DNA of 35,805 nt from a virus, in the IMG/VR virus record IMGVR_UViG_3300033146_003904, positions 1 to 35,805 of that record; one strand, written 5' to 3'. The notes beneath the pieces were generated by a model. It was not told the DNA's origin. It saw only the letters and a list, made by a program, of their open reading frames with translations, and searched no databases. Position numbers and translations under genes: made by a program. Of this stretch, positions 8,393-17,092 are shown piece by piece. Every line of letters begins with the position of its first letter. Within the stretch, counting starts at the first letter, position 1.

Positions 8393-8797
8393 ATGAGTTC
8401 TATTCTATTATTATGTTTTTTGAATTCAGTTGTATTTGGCGCTGAACCAATTACACATGATGGCAAAGAAGGAATTTTCATAGAGTCTCAAAAGGCCAAA
8501 GAATTATTAAGTTCTGTGGAAGAGAAAGAGTCTTTAAAAAAAGAAAAAGTCCTTCTTCTTAAAAAAATAGAAGTGTTAGATTTAAGAGTAAAAAATTCTA
8601 AAAATATTTTGAAAATAGAAGAAAATAAATCTGAAATTTTAAGAAAAAGAATTGAATTTTTAATAAAAAAACTAGAAGAAAAAGAATCAAAAGAAGAACG
8701 TTTTTTGTATGTAGGGGTTGGATTAGTGTCACTTGGTGTTGTTATTGGAATGGGCACTGTGTTTTTATCTTCTGAAGTGTTACTTAACATTAGGTAA
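8393..8797 (+). CDS. Signal peptide, coiled coil, C-terminal membrane helix (spanin-like)
   Basis: 134 residues, starting at ATG 8393 right after the previous stop. It shows a short N-terminal signal sequence with a plausible cleavage site after VFG. A long charged coiled coil follows (about 38-103, KEKVLLLKKIEVLDLRVKN), then a hydrophobic C-terminal helix (about 104-128, FLYVGVGLVSLGVVIGMG). This would place a coiled coil in the periplasm anchored by its C-terminus. The layout is close to that of unimolecular spanins, which join inner and outer membranes at lysis, but a proper lipobox is missing: the only early Cys, residue 8, follows LLL. The function is inferred from topology alone. Confidence 0.7.
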   Translation: MSSILLLCFLNSVVFGAEPITHDGKEGIFIESQKAKELLSSVEEKESLKKEKVLLLKKIEVLDLRVKNSKNILKIEENKSEILRKRIEFLIKKLEEKESKEERFLYVGVGLVSLGVVIGMGTVFLSSEVLLNIR

Positions 8798-8842
8798 ATG
8801 TTGTATAGTTATTAGAGCGGCATTTAACAAAGAGTGTTCAAT

Positions 8843-9229
8843 ATGTTTTACGGAACGATGATACATGCTGAAGCAGAACACAAATTATTGGATTCAGCTA
8901 ATTTATTAGCTGCTCCTGTGTCAAAATTGTTGCATGTAGATGGGTATTCTGAAGCCGCTATAAGAATCGAATTGTCTCATGTTGCAGCATCCAAAATTAG
9001 CATGAGAGTTGAAGCTACTTGGGATATGGTTAATTTTTTCTTTATACAAGATAATTTTGGTTTGAACACAAGTGTATCAACCGGAAACCTTGTGATGAGT
9101 AGAGATGTTTCAGGGAATTATAATTGGCTTTGGAATACGCCGACAATTGGTGTAGCAATGCGTTTTAGTTTTACTGGAACGGGTCCTACTGGTGACACAA
9201 TAAATGTGTGGGGCGGAGTTTTCGCATGA
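8843..9229 (+). CDS. Single-domain fibre adaptor (copy A)
   Basis: 128 residues. ATG 8843 is preferred to a GTG nine bases upstream because AAAGAG is suitably placed before it. The whole protein is one beta-rich domain with the pattern VDGYSEAAIRI, then EATWD, then GNYNWLWNT, then GPTGDTINVWGG. The same pattern recurs at the N-terminus of the next protein and in the 14370 and 14752 genes. Its stop overlaps the start of the fibre gene (ATGA), so the two are probably coupled. I infer a joining piece between virion and fibre, but no function has been shown for this domain. Confidence 0.72.
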   Translation: MFYGTMIHAEAEHKLLDSANLLAAPVSKLLHVDGYSEAAIRIELSHVAASKISMRVEATWDMVNFFFIQDNFGLNTSVSTGNLVMSRDVSGNYNWLWNTPTIGVAMRFSFTGTGPTGDTINVWGGVFA

Positions 9230-11733
9230 AAAGTTATGGTCCGATAAAGTATAAAAATATTGGCGAGATTTTGTCTGCAACTTTAGCTGGTGGAAGTGAG
9301 CAGTTTATTGTTGATGTCGATGGTTTTTCTGAAATGGGATTGTCTTCAACCATTGAAAACTATTCAAGTTTAGCAAAAATTGATGCCACTTTTGAAGCAT
9401 CATACAACAGCGGGTTAACTTGGTATAATATCACAGATGATTCCGGAGAAAATGATTTAGTTTTATCTAAAACTATTTCTGGGAATGTAAAGTGGTTGTG
9501 GACAGTAAAATCAAGAGCACAGTTAATCAGAGTGACGTTTGTTCCCACTTCTCCAGGCGGAGAGTCATTAAGTGTTGTTGCGACTGCTAGCGCTGTTCCT
9601 GTTAAAGCACAAGCAGCACAAAGTGGTGGAGGCGGTGGCCCTGTGACTGCGCATCACACTACTCACGAAAGTGGTGGTTCTGATGAAATTAATGTTACGG
9701 GTTTAAATGGTGTTCTTCTTGACCATCAACATCCAATTCGTTCCGCACAAACTGTGATTGTTGCCAAATCAGGAGGTGATTTCACTTCTATTAATGCGGC
9801 AATGACTTCTATTACAGACGCTGCAAATGTTAAACCTTATGTGATAATAGTTGAATCTGGGCTGTTCAGTGAACTTCCCGTACTAATGAAACCATTTGTT
9901 AAAATCGTTGGAAGAAGTGATAATTCTATAGTGGTTGCTGGTAATAATTCAGCTCCATTGTTTGATATGGCAGATAACAGTTCAATAGAGAACATTTCGT
10001 TAAGTGGGCCTACTTCTGATGTTACAGTACAAGCATCTGGAAAGACTAGAGTTGGCGTTAAGAATTGTGTTTTTTTTCAAGGTCAACAAGCAATAGAAAT
10101 AAATAATTCTGATGCTTTTGTAGAAAATTGTAAATCATTATCTGGCGTGAATATATTTTTGAATATTTCTAATGGAGCTACAGTAAGTGCTAACGGATTA
10201 CTTTCTTATTCTCAAATTTCATTTCAATGTTCCGGCTCGGAATTGTGGGTCCACAATTCTGGTGTAGCAGGTGGCTCTTATGGTCTAACAGTTGATTTAG
10301 GAGGTTCAGTTTATCCTTCAAATATAACTTTTAATAATTGTCAAACAGTTATCCACACTGGATCTACGGGAATAAATAGAGTAGTTGGAAATAGTATTGT
10401 TAGTAAAGGGTTGTCCAATTTCGATGTTTTACAAGAGTCTGGCACAAGTGAAATTTCTCTTACGGGTTGTAGTTTAGACGAACATAAAATTCAAGCTGAT
10501 GATTTTACTAATATTAATATTCAATTTTCATCTAGAACAGAAGAGCAAGAGACTTTCATTTCAACTGTAAGTACTTCCACAGGAGTTCCTGAATATGGTC
10601 AAGAATCTCATATGGGCGAAGGAAGGGAAACTTCTCGTGGTATAAGGGTGTATGAATATTTGAATTCTTCTGGCGTATTTACTAACGTGACGCCTGCTGC
10701 CAAATCTGCAACGGGTTCTACGTTTGGGATCCCAGGAACTTCTGTGAATGATGCTCTTTATGTTTCTTGGGACCTTGATGATCAAGAAACATTCGATAAG
10801 AAGAAATTTTTTGGGTCCATGTTTGATATTGTTCAAGCGGCTGATTTAGGTGGAACTGGAGAAATTGTTATTGAATTTTGGGATGGTTCTACGTGGTCTT
10901 GGTTGAATACTATGTCAACACAAGAAACAGGGAAAAAACTTCCATTTACTAATTATGAAATTTTTCAGCGTATTGGAAAAGAGTCTGTACGCTTTGACAA
11001 AAGACTTGACGACCAGTGGGTTAAAAATGATCCAGTGAGTTTGGGCAGCATTCAATATTGGATTAGATTTAGGGTGGCCGTCGCCATAACAACAGAGCCT
11101 ATTTTTGAATTATTAAAACTTCATCCTTCTCACACTCATATCGGACATGATGGGTGGATTATGTTTCATGGAAAAGCTAGACCTCTTCGTTATGTTGAAT
11201 GGAATCTTGGTCTATTAGAAGGTTTTTATCACCCCCCTGCTGCTGCTGACTTATATTTAGGAGATCGCCTCGGATGTGGCCTTAAGATGAATAGATTCGT
11301 GAGTGGGAGTGAAGATTTATCTGGTTTGAACACCTATTTGCCATTGGATATTGATACGAGTTGTCCGATTGTTTTGAAATGGTCATTTGTAGGTTCCGAT
11401 AATGATCCAACCAATCATTCTGATTGGACAATTAGATGGGGGTGGACATATGACGGTGAAGATGTTTTTTTTAGCAGATCACAAGCCCCTGTTGCGGGTT
11501 CAAATGAACAGTCTGTTAATGTTTCAATACTTATTCCAGCAAGAAGAATCCAGAATACATTTTCTGTAGAATTAGACGTGTCTGAGATGAAATCAAGAAG
11601 AGATAATGGTAACGGAGACGTTCTTTGGATAAGTATTCTTAGACACGGAAATACGGATGCGTATTCTGGCGATATCGCTTTAATGAGTCTTGTACCGTAT
11701 TACACAGCGTGGAATTTAGGAGGACATGAATAA
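9226..11733 (+). CDS. Large tail fibre/spike with beta-helix (fibre B)
   Basis: 835 residues. ATG 9226 is used because GGCGGAG lies upstream and it overlaps the previous stop. Domains in order: residues 1-125 repeat the adaptor domain of the gene before (MKSYGPI, GNVKWLWTV); 130-165 form a Gly-rich and HHTTHESGGSDEI linker typical of phage fibres. Residues 175-430 look like a right-handed parallel beta-helix of the pectin-lyase type (TVIVAKSGGDFTSINAAM with many short turns). Residues 505-625 are a module with EFWDGSTWSWL and IQYWIRFRV. Residues 640-835 are a beta-rich C-terminal region, perhaps the receptor-binding head. It probably binds or trims host surface glycans, but no catalytic residues could be assigned. 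Confidence 0.82.
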   Translation: MKSYGPIKYKNIGEILSATLAGGSEQFIVDVDGFSEMGLSSTIENYSSLAKIDATFEASYNSGLTWYNITDDSGENDLVLSKTISGNVKWLWTVKSRAQLIRVTFVPTSPGGESLSVVATASAVPVKAQAAQSGGGGGPVTAHHTTHESGGSDEINVTGLNGVLLDHQHPIRSAQTVIVAKSGGDFTSINAAMTSITDAANVKPYVIIVESGLFSELPVLMKPFVKIVGRSDNSIVVAGNNSAPLFDMADNSSIENISLSGPTSDVTVQASGKTRVGVKNCVFFQGQQAIEINNSDAFVENCKSLSGVNIFLNISNGATVSANGLLSYSQISFQCSGSELWVHNSGVAGGSYGLTVDLGGSVYPSNITFNNCQTVIHTGSTGINRVVGNSIVSKGLSNFDVLQESGTSEISLTGCSLDEHKIQADDFTNINIQFSSRTEEQETFISTVSTSTGVPEYGQESHMGEGRETSRGIRVYEYLNSSGVFTNVTPAAKSATGSTFGIPGTSVNDALYVSWDLDDQETFDKKKFFGSMFDIVQAADLGGTGEIVIEFWDGSTWSWLNTMSTQETGKKLPFTNYEIFQRIGKESVRFDKRLDDQWVKNDPVSLGSIQYWIRFRVAVAITTEPIFELLKLHPSHTHIGHDGWIMFHGKARPLRYVEWNLGLLEGFYHPPAAADLYLGDRLGCGLKMNRFVSGSEDLSGLNTYLPLDIDTSCPIVLKWSFVGSDNDPTNHSDWTIRWGWTYDGEDVFFSRSQAPVAGSNEQSVNVSILIPARRIQNTFSVELDVSEMKSRRDNGNGDVLWISILRHGNTDAYSGDIALMSLVPYYTAWNLGGHE

Positions 11734-12068
11734 TGGCTTTTACATCAAATGACGTAGAAATTGTAGAAATAAAAAAGGTTTTCGACAAAGAGGTGAATGA
11801 ATATCGAATTTATGGAATGAATATTCGTATTGATCCAAATGACCCCGCTGGTTTAATTATAGTAGTTGATTACGGTAAGGGTTATATAGATGATGATGAA
11901 AAATTTGTTGCGGTTAAACGGGACAAAGAAACATTGTCTGGTCCATCCATATTAAGCGCTGTGACTGCGCCAGTAACAGATGGCAGCACTAGATATGACG
12001 AAATCAAAAATGGAATTTGGAGCGCCTTGTTGTCTGAGGGACTTGTGCCAGAAGGAACGGTTTCGTGA
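11733..12068 (+). CDS. Hypothetical protein downstream of fibre B
   Basis: 111 residues, starting at ATG 11733, which shares a base with the fibre stop and has GGAGG ten bases upstream. Family not recognised. It is acidic and mixed alpha/beta (IIVVDYGKGYIDDDEKFVAVKRDKE), with a helical end. Small genes right after a fibre gene are often fibre chaperones or tip proteins, and that is the best positional guess. Confidence 0.65.
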   Translation: MAFTSNDVEIVEIKKVFDKEVNEYRIYGMNIRIDPNDPAGLIIVVDYGKGYIDDDEKFVAVKRDKETLSGPSILSAVTAPVTDGSTRYDEIKNGIWSALLSEGLVPEGTVS

Positions 12069-12071
12069 AAA

Positions 12072-12425
12072 ATGGAGAACCCCGTGGAAGTTTTGAAGGG
12101 GTTGGTTGATGTCCTAAAAAGCGGTGGAGTTTACGCTGCTTGGGGTCTTTTTGTTGTCCTTTGGTATTTCGAAAGACGGCAAAATGTAAAAATGAATAAA
12201 GAACTTGTTGAAATTGCCGTTTTAAAAGTAAAGGGAGATGTAGCTGTAGAGAGGACTTTAATGGGAATAAGTGAAACATTAAAAACTCTTGGTTATAATT
12301 TAGAATTAATTTCCCGCAATGTAATTGAATTTAAAAATGATTTAAAAAGTTCTCCTTTATTAAAGGGGGAATATAAAGTTTTTGCGTTACCTAAGATTGG
12401 GGATTATGAAGAGGAAGGCGATTGA
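12072..12425 (+). CDS. Single-pass membrane protein with helical tail
   Basis: 117 residues from ATG 12072. A GTG at 12084 with GGAG seven bases upstream is an equally good start and would remove four residues. Hydrophobic residues about 18-33 (VYAAWGLFVVLWYF) form one membrane helix, followed by FERRQN, which suggests the tail lies in the cytoplasm, and then a long amphipathic helical region. The layout recalls small BhlA/UviB-type holins, but the sequence is not close enough to claim the family. It lies among fibre genes, so a virion role is also possible. Confidence 0.65.
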   Translation: MENPVEVLKGLVDVLKSGGVYAAWGLFVVLWYFERRQNVKMNKELVEIAVLKVKGDVAVERTLMGISETLKTLGYNLELISRNVIEFKNDLKSSPLLKGEYKVFALPKIGDYEEEGD

Positions 12426-12426
12426 C

Positions 12427-12774
12427 ATGTTCTGGAAAAAGAAAAAGCAGACGTTTGACGAAACTATTGAGAAGGCGAGGAAAGACCCGCAATCCCTTGG
12501 GAGTTTGCTTCTAAAGTTTGGCAGAATAGACAACCGCCAGTTAGAGAAAGCTTTGAGCTATCAACGGGAACATGAAAATGAATTGTTGGGAAAAACATTA
12601 ATTGAACTTGAGTTTATAGATCGAGAAACATTAGAAACCTTTTTGCTTATTCAAGACGGAAAAAAAGTTGATATTGAAAAAGTTTTAAAATTAATTAAGT
12701 ATCAAGAAAAAAAACTTACATTAGCTCATCAAGCCGTAAGACTAGCGTCTTCTAATATTGTAACAATTGTTTGA
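12427..12774 (+). CDS. Stand-alone MshEN/T2SSE-N-like domain protein
   Basis: 115 residues. ATG 12427 has GAGGAAGG upstream, whereas an in-frame ATG at 12382 lies inside the previous gene. Residues about 23-80 show two successive motifs of the form LGxxLLxxGxIxxxxLxxALxxQ (SLGSLLLKFGRID, LEKALSYQ; then LGKTLIELEFIDRET, LLIQ). This is the signature of the N-terminal domain of type II secretion/MshE ATPases, which in MshE binds cyclic di-GMP. The Arg that normally opens each motif is Ser in the first and Leu in the second, so nucleotide binding may be lost. No ATPase domain is attached. The similarity was judged by eye. Confidence 0.6.
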   Translation: MFWKKKKQTFDETIEKARKDPQSLGSLLLKFGRIDNRQLEKALSYQREHENELLGKTLIELEFIDRETLETFLLIQDGKKVDIEKVLKLIKYQEKKLTLAHQAVRLASSNIVTIV

Positions 12775-12801
12775 AACCAACGATGACTCGTAACGGTTTT
12801 C

Positions 12802-12810
12802 TGATACAAT
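12802..12810 (+). promoter_or_regulatory. Extended -10 promoter candidate
   Basis: TGATACAAT matches TGn-TATAAT with one mismatch, 34 bases before the next start codon and in the only gap of this stretch. No convincing -35 hexamer is present, which extended -10 promoters tolerate. Confidence 0.4.
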
Positions 12811-12843
12811 GTTTTATAGGTAAAAGCTAGATAAGAGGAAAAA

Positions 12844-13197
12844 ATGTCAATTTACAAATTGTATCATGGTTATCCGCCAACAGAGCATGAAGACGTGCTC
12901 AACATGGAACTTGTTGCTGGGGATACACTTCCAGAATACCCATTTTATTTAAAAGATCAAGACGGCGCTGATGTTGATATGACTGGTTTCGTCGCGGAAA
13001 TGCACGTCGCCTACGCTGTTCCGCTAACCATTCCGGCAAATATTATTGATCTGACTGGTGGAGAATTTTTTATTGATTTTGGCCCTGGTGATTTGGTTCA
13101 AGGAATTTATTCTGCTGAAATACAAGTCACTAATTCTTCTGGAAAAATACGGACTTGGCAAAAAATTAAATTAATAATTACGCCGGAGATTCTGTAA
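12844..13197 (+). CDS. Ig-like protein resembling baseplate BppU N-terminal domain
   Basis: 117 residues, starting at ATG 12844 with AAGAGGA upstream. The layout is D-x-DG-x-x-V-D-M-T-G (KDQDGADVDMTGFVAEMHV), then GGEFFIDF, then GIYSAEIQVTNSSGKIRTWQKIKLII. It matches the small beta-sandwich found at the N-terminus of Lactococcus-phage baseplate protein BppU and in many one-domain phage proteins. It is probably a virion connector or fibre-attachment piece. The next gene begins directly after its stop. Confidence 0.65.
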   Translation: MSIYKLYHGYPPTEHEDVLNMELVAGDTLPEYPFYLKDQDGADVDMTGFVAEMHVAYAVPLTIPANIIDLTGGEFFIDFGPGDLVQGIYSAEIQVTNSSGKIRTWQKIKLIITPEIL

Positions 13198-14370
13198 ATG
13201 TCATTGATTATTGTTCAGCCATGGATAGAAGATATAAACGTTCAAATGAAAACGTTTGGCCGAGCACAAATCTTTCGTTCTGAAACTAAACATGGGTTAT
13301 ACCAAGAGATCACCAATTCTAACACTCGTCTAATATTGCGAGAAGATCAAAATTATTATGATTTTGAAGACTGGAATGGAAGTGAGTTCTTTTGGTACAA
13401 ATGGCGTCTTTATGATGACGCCTCTCAGGAAAATGGACCATGGTCTGAACCTTGGCGTGGTCAAGTACCGGGGGCGACATATTGTCGTTTGGAAGATGTG
13501 GAGCGGGTACTTAGGACATCGGGAGATGAACGTAGAATACGTTTTTCATACTTCTACAAAAATCTCTCCTGTGATTCAGGTAATGAAGGTTCTGTAAAGC
13601 TTTCTAGTTTATCTATTGGACCAGAATATTCTGGCCATGAACCTTTTCAAATAATGTTCAAAAACTCTCAAGAATTTACCGTTTATTCTGGTGAATCTCA
13701 TAATATTGAATTGACAGTTATAGGCGAAGGAATTGTCAGTGAAGACTTTGTGGCTTCAGATAATAGTGTCAGAATACCTTCTGAATCTTGGGAAGGTTTG
13801 GCGAAAGAGAACGACATTATAAGATTTGATACTGACAGTCACATGTCGCAGGCGGATGCTGTTAGGTTTATAAATGATGCAGAAGTTTATGTCGATATGT
13901 TGTTAGAAGAAAATTTATCTTGGTTGGAAGCGAAGGAATCTGAATTAAGATTTACTAGAGATAATATTCCTAAAACACTATCGCAAGCTGCTTCTCGCTT
14001 TGCTGCATTTTTTATTTATAGTTCCATTTATAACGAACAAACTATTCCGGGTTTACCTGGTAACATTGATGACATTTCCAATGGCGTTAATAGAGGGCCG
14101 GATCAAGAAGATTTAAGTTCGTGGGCAACGCACGCGAATAGGTTGGTTAAAGGTTATGTCAGGAAATACAGTAAGTACTTCAATGGTGAGACAGGCAAAG
14201 CGGTATCAAATGGCGCGCAATGGATCAAAACCGAATCAGTCTTTGAACGCGTTGGTATATGCGGTGTTAAAGATGGCGTTAAATTTCCAGAGCGTAATGC
14301 GTTTAAAATTAAAACAGAAGATTCATTCAATTATTGTGTGAATTATTATTTACTGACTGGTGGGATGTGA
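13198..14370 (+). CDS. Connector-like structural protein with N-terminal beta domain
   Basis: 390 residues, starting at ATG 13198 with CGGAG nine bases upstream. The N-terminal ~95 residues resemble a fibronectin-III-like sandwich (FFWYKWRLYDDASQENGPWSEPW). A second beta region follows (about 140-200). Residues about 215-330 (QADAVRFINDAEVYVDMLLEE, SQAASRFAAFFIYSSIY, ATHANRLVKGYVRKY) have the helical texture of head-tail connector proteins of the HK97 gp6/Mu gp36 type. A head-completion role is plausible, with beta domains added for surface contacts. The stop overlaps the next start (TGATG). Confidence 0.55.
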   Translation: MSLIIVQPWIEDINVQMKTFGRAQIFRSETKHGLYQEITNSNTRLILREDQNYYDFEDWNGSEFFWYKWRLYDDASQENGPWSEPWRGQVPGATYCRLEDVERVLRTSGDERRIRFSYFYKNLSCDSGNEGSVKLSSLSIGPEYSGHEPFQIMFKNSQEFTVYSGESHNIELTVIGEGIVSEDFVASDNSVRIPSESWEGLAKENDIIRFDTDSHMSQADAVRFINDAEVYVDMLLEENLSWLEAKESELRFTRDNIPKTLSQAASRFAAFFIYSSIYNEQTIPGLPGNIDDISNGVNRGPDQEDLSSWATHANRLVKGYVRKYSKYFNGETGKAVSNGAQWIKTESVFERVGICGVKDGVKFPERNAFKIKTEDSFNYCVNYYLLTGGM

Positions 14371-14747
14371 TGTCTAAAACATTAAATGTTCAAGGTTATC
14401 AAAGGCTTATCACTGACGCTGATTTGTCTTCTGGTCCAATTATAGCTGGTCCTGCTATAATTGGTGGTTATAACGAATTAGCACTTTATGTTGATCATTC
14501 AAACCATATTAGTTTAAGTCAAATTGATGTAACTTGTGAAGTTTCTCAAGATGGAACCAACTGGCATTGGCCACTAGACGACTCAAACACACAAGAAATG
14601 TCAAGACAGAAAGCTGGATTAACATCGGACGAAAAGTGGATTTGGAATTTTAATAGTTTTGAAGGAAACTTTGCTAGGTTTCACATTAACGCCGTTTCGG
14701 CTGCTCTTGGAGACACTATCACTGTTTCTACACTTGTGATGGGATAA
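14370..14747 (+). CDS. Single-domain fibre adaptor (copy C)
   Basis: 125 residues. ATG 14370 overlaps the preceding stop. An in-frame start 36 bases upstream lies within the previous gene and is not preferred. It is the second stand-alone copy of the adaptor domain: IGGYNELALYVDHSNHISLSQIDV, then SQDGTNWHW, then DEKWIWNFNS, then ALGDTITVSTL. It is followed after a few bases by a long fibre opening with the same domain, just as copy A precedes fibre B. Confidence 0.72.
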   Translation: MSKTLNVQGYQRLITDADLSSGPIIAGPAIIGGYNELALYVDHSNHISLSQIDVTCEVSQDGTNWHWPLDDSNTQEMSRQKAGLTSDEKWIWNFNSFEGNFARFHINAVSAALGDTITVSTLVMG

Positions 14748-14751
14748 AGAT

Positions 14752-16905
14752 ATGCCTGTTTATGGTCCTATAGAACAAAAAGTTGAACGCATAATAGAAG
14801 AACAAAATGTTTCTTCTTTAACGCTGGAAAATAGCGAACCAGTTAATGTAACGGGTTTTAGTCAAATTTCTTTGATGATAGGCGTTTCTAATTATGGCGG
14901 GTTGTCTTCCATGATAGCGGATGTTTATGAATCAACAGATGGATTAATTTGGTTTAAAAGTGAAGACATAAATTCTCATTGGACTAAAGCTTTATCTGGT
15001 TCTGAAAATTGGACTTGGGCACGTCAAATTAATTCTGTTTATTTAAAGATTGTTCTGACTTTAAGTGGAGCTGCTGGAGAAGATATTTTTTGTGACCTTT
15101 ATCTTACGAGTTCTCAAGCTGGAAGTTCTTCAGGCGGTACACCTCCAACACCTGGCACATTAGAAATTTTAGATGAAGGCGGGTTGATTTGTAGCGATGT
15201 AACAACTCTGAATTTTATTGGAACAGATGTTTTATCTCAGTGCGCTTCTCCGGGCGTTGTTAATGTTTATATTCCGCCTCCTGCTTTTGACAGTCATTGG
15301 AATACTGATGACGGGGCTAATGGCGCACAATGGACGAGCGAATCAATTTCACGTTTAATTGCGCACATTAGTGACCCGATTGCTCAAGGTAATCCATTTA
15401 ATACTTCTGGTTGGGAAGATACAGTACAACAAGCCACTTTACAAGGTTCGATGACTTTTACGACTCCAAGTACAACAACTGGCTTCGGCGGCGATTCTAC
15501 AGCCCATGTAGTTGTTTATGACGCGGATGGGACAAACATATTAGAAGAACTCACTACAGTTCCTATTGCAGCCAATGGAAGTTATGGCAGCGGGAATATA
15601 CAAGTAACAATTTCTTCTTATGGTGTTGATGGGCCACGTTTTAAGGCGCACATGTCCATAATTGTTGACGTGGCTGGAGTTTTGGCTTCCAATGGTTTGT
15701 TAAGTGGAAGAATTCATGTCGTGGCAGTCCATACAACGGATACTAGCACTGATACTGGAACCGGTTATGCTTTTGTTCAAACCGATGTTTTCTTGGACAA
15801 TAACCCAAATACTCCTCAAATAAATGGCAATACTTCAGTTGTTGAAACTCCCGGTAGTGTTTTAAGCAAACATTTGTCAGGGCTTGAATATTATATACTT
15901 GGGTCAAGATTTACTGTTGGCGTGACTGATATCGACAACTTGAACCGTGATACTTCAAGGATTGATTCCAACTTAAATATTATTGGAACTGATTATGGTT
16001 TGCCTGCTTTACATGAAAGTATGCATGGATCCGGTGCAGCAAATTTTTCAAATTGGTCGAATTTATATGATGACATTGATGCCAATTATAATTGGGATGC
16101 ATGGGCTATTACGCAAGGAAACTTTAGATATGTTGGAGACGCAGCTTCAATTGATGCAAATCCTGCTGATACGTGGGGAAATGGCGCTGTTGATAGCTCT
16201 CCTGTGGCTTTTATTTTGGTGGATACATGGGGAATAAGGTCAACAGATAAAGAAGAATATTTTGATGATGAAGCTAGACGACAGGATGAATTTTTTAATG
16301 CAGGTTCCTTTCTAGGCAATTGGAATTCTGTGAATAGTTTAGTTTCAAATGAAGCGATGGTTTTTAATAGTCAAATTATGCACCCTGATGCAGCGACATT
16401 ATTTTCTTCCTCAAATGCTATTAATCTTGACTGGTCTTTTTATCAACCTGATGAAGGTGGCCCGAATCCAGATTATAGTTCTTTAGCTTCTCAAGGTAAT
16501 GTGAATTATTATAGAACATTAAGAGATTCAACAGTTAATGGAGGACCTTTATCAGGGGTAAGCAGAAGTTCGGGAAGATTAATGTTTTCTGGTAATTTTA
16601 TGTCTGACGCTACAACTGATTTAGCAAATGGAAATCTTGAAATATTTATTTATAAAGTTTCTGGCATGGGAAATGTCGGGCCAACGCCTGGTAATATAAC
16701 TCCACTTTTGCTTCATGGCGGCAATTATAATTTTGCTACTTTTGATGATGGAGTGACGGATGGTCATTGTCGTCAAGCGACAAGTTCTGGACAAATTGTT
16801 GACTTTACATTCGGTGGTTTCAACATGGAAGACGGAATTTATATTCATGTTAAAATAAACAATAAAATCATACGATTAGATAGCATGATTGTTACGTTTA
16901 TTTAA
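14752..16905 (+). CDS. Large tail fibre (fibre D) with N-terminal adaptor domain
   Basis: 717 residues, starting at ATG 14752. Residues 1-122 repeat the adaptor domain (MPVYGPI; VTGFSQISLMIGVSNYGGLS; ENWTWARQINS). A Ser/Gly/Pro linker follows (SSGGTPPTPG), then a short motif ILDEGG...TTLNFIGTDV...VNVYIPPP, common in modular phage fibres. The remainder is a long beta-rich shaft with many Asn, Thr, Gly and Ser, and a C-terminal domain with no recognised enzyme motif. It probably binds receptors. The shared MxxYGPI start with fibre B suggests both attach to the same site on the particle. Confidence 0.78.
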   Translation: MPVYGPIEQKVERIIEEQNVSSLTLENSEPVNVTGFSQISLMIGVSNYGGLSSMIADVYESTDGLIWFKSEDINSHWTKALSGSENWTWARQINSVYLKIVLTLSGAAGEDIFCDLYLTSSQAGSSSGGTPPTPGTLEILDEGGLICSDVTTLNFIGTDVLSQCASPGVVNVYIPPPAFDSHWNTDDGANGAQWTSESISRLIAHISDPIAQGNPFNTSGWEDTVQQATLQGSMTFTTPSTTTGFGGDSTAHVVVYDADGTNILEELTTVPIAANGSYGSGNIQVTISSYGVDGPRFKAHMSIIVDVAGVLASNGLLSGRIHVVAVHTTDTSTDTGTGYAFVQTDVFLDNNPNTPQINGNTSVVETPGSVLSKHLSGLEYYILGSRFTVGVTDIDNLNRDTSRIDSNLNIIGTDYGLPALHESMHGSGAANFSNWSNLYDDIDANYNWDAWAITQGNFRYVGDAASIDANPADTWGNGAVDSSPVAFILVDTWGIRSTDKEEYFDDEARRQDEFFNAGSFLGNWNSVNSLVSNEAMVFNSQIMHPDAATLFSSSNAINLDWSFYQPDEGGPNPDYSSLASQGNVNYYRTLRDSTVNGGPLSGVSRSSGRLMFSGNFMSDATTDLANGNLEIFIYKVSGMGNVGPTPGNITPLLLHGGNYNFATFDDGVTDGHCRQATSSGQIVDFTFGGFNMEDGIYIHVKINNKIIRLDSMIVTFI

Positions 16906-16915
16906 GGAGTTTGTT

Positions 16916-17083
16916 ATGGTTAGTTTTGATGAAGATTTTTCTGTTATAATTGAAGACAGAAAAGTTAGGTTAAGTATTCGGGTTTCAGAAGGTGTTTCTA
17001 TAATTAAGATAACTTCTATTCCTGAATTTGAAGCTATGATTGCTGAATTTAAAACAAAGCTTCAAGAAGCCGATGCAATTTAG
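16916..17083 (+). CDS. Small hypothetical protein after fibre D
   Basis: 55 residues. ATG 16916 with AAGGAG six bases upstream is chosen over an in-frame start inside the fibre gene. It is acidic, with two beta strands (FSVIIEDRKVRLSIRV) and a C-terminal helix (EFEAMIAEFKTKLQEAD). Placement after a fibre suggests an assembly aid, but nothing proves it. Confidence 0.65.
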   Translation: MVSFDEDFSVIIEDRKVRLSIRVSEGVSIIKITSIPEFEAMIAEFKTKLQEADAI

Positions 17084-17092
17084 GAGTTAATG

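Noticed and set aside
12382-12426. Upstream start for the MshEN-like gene
   Set aside because: It would overlap the previous gene by 44 bases, and the ATG at 12427 has a clear ribosome site.
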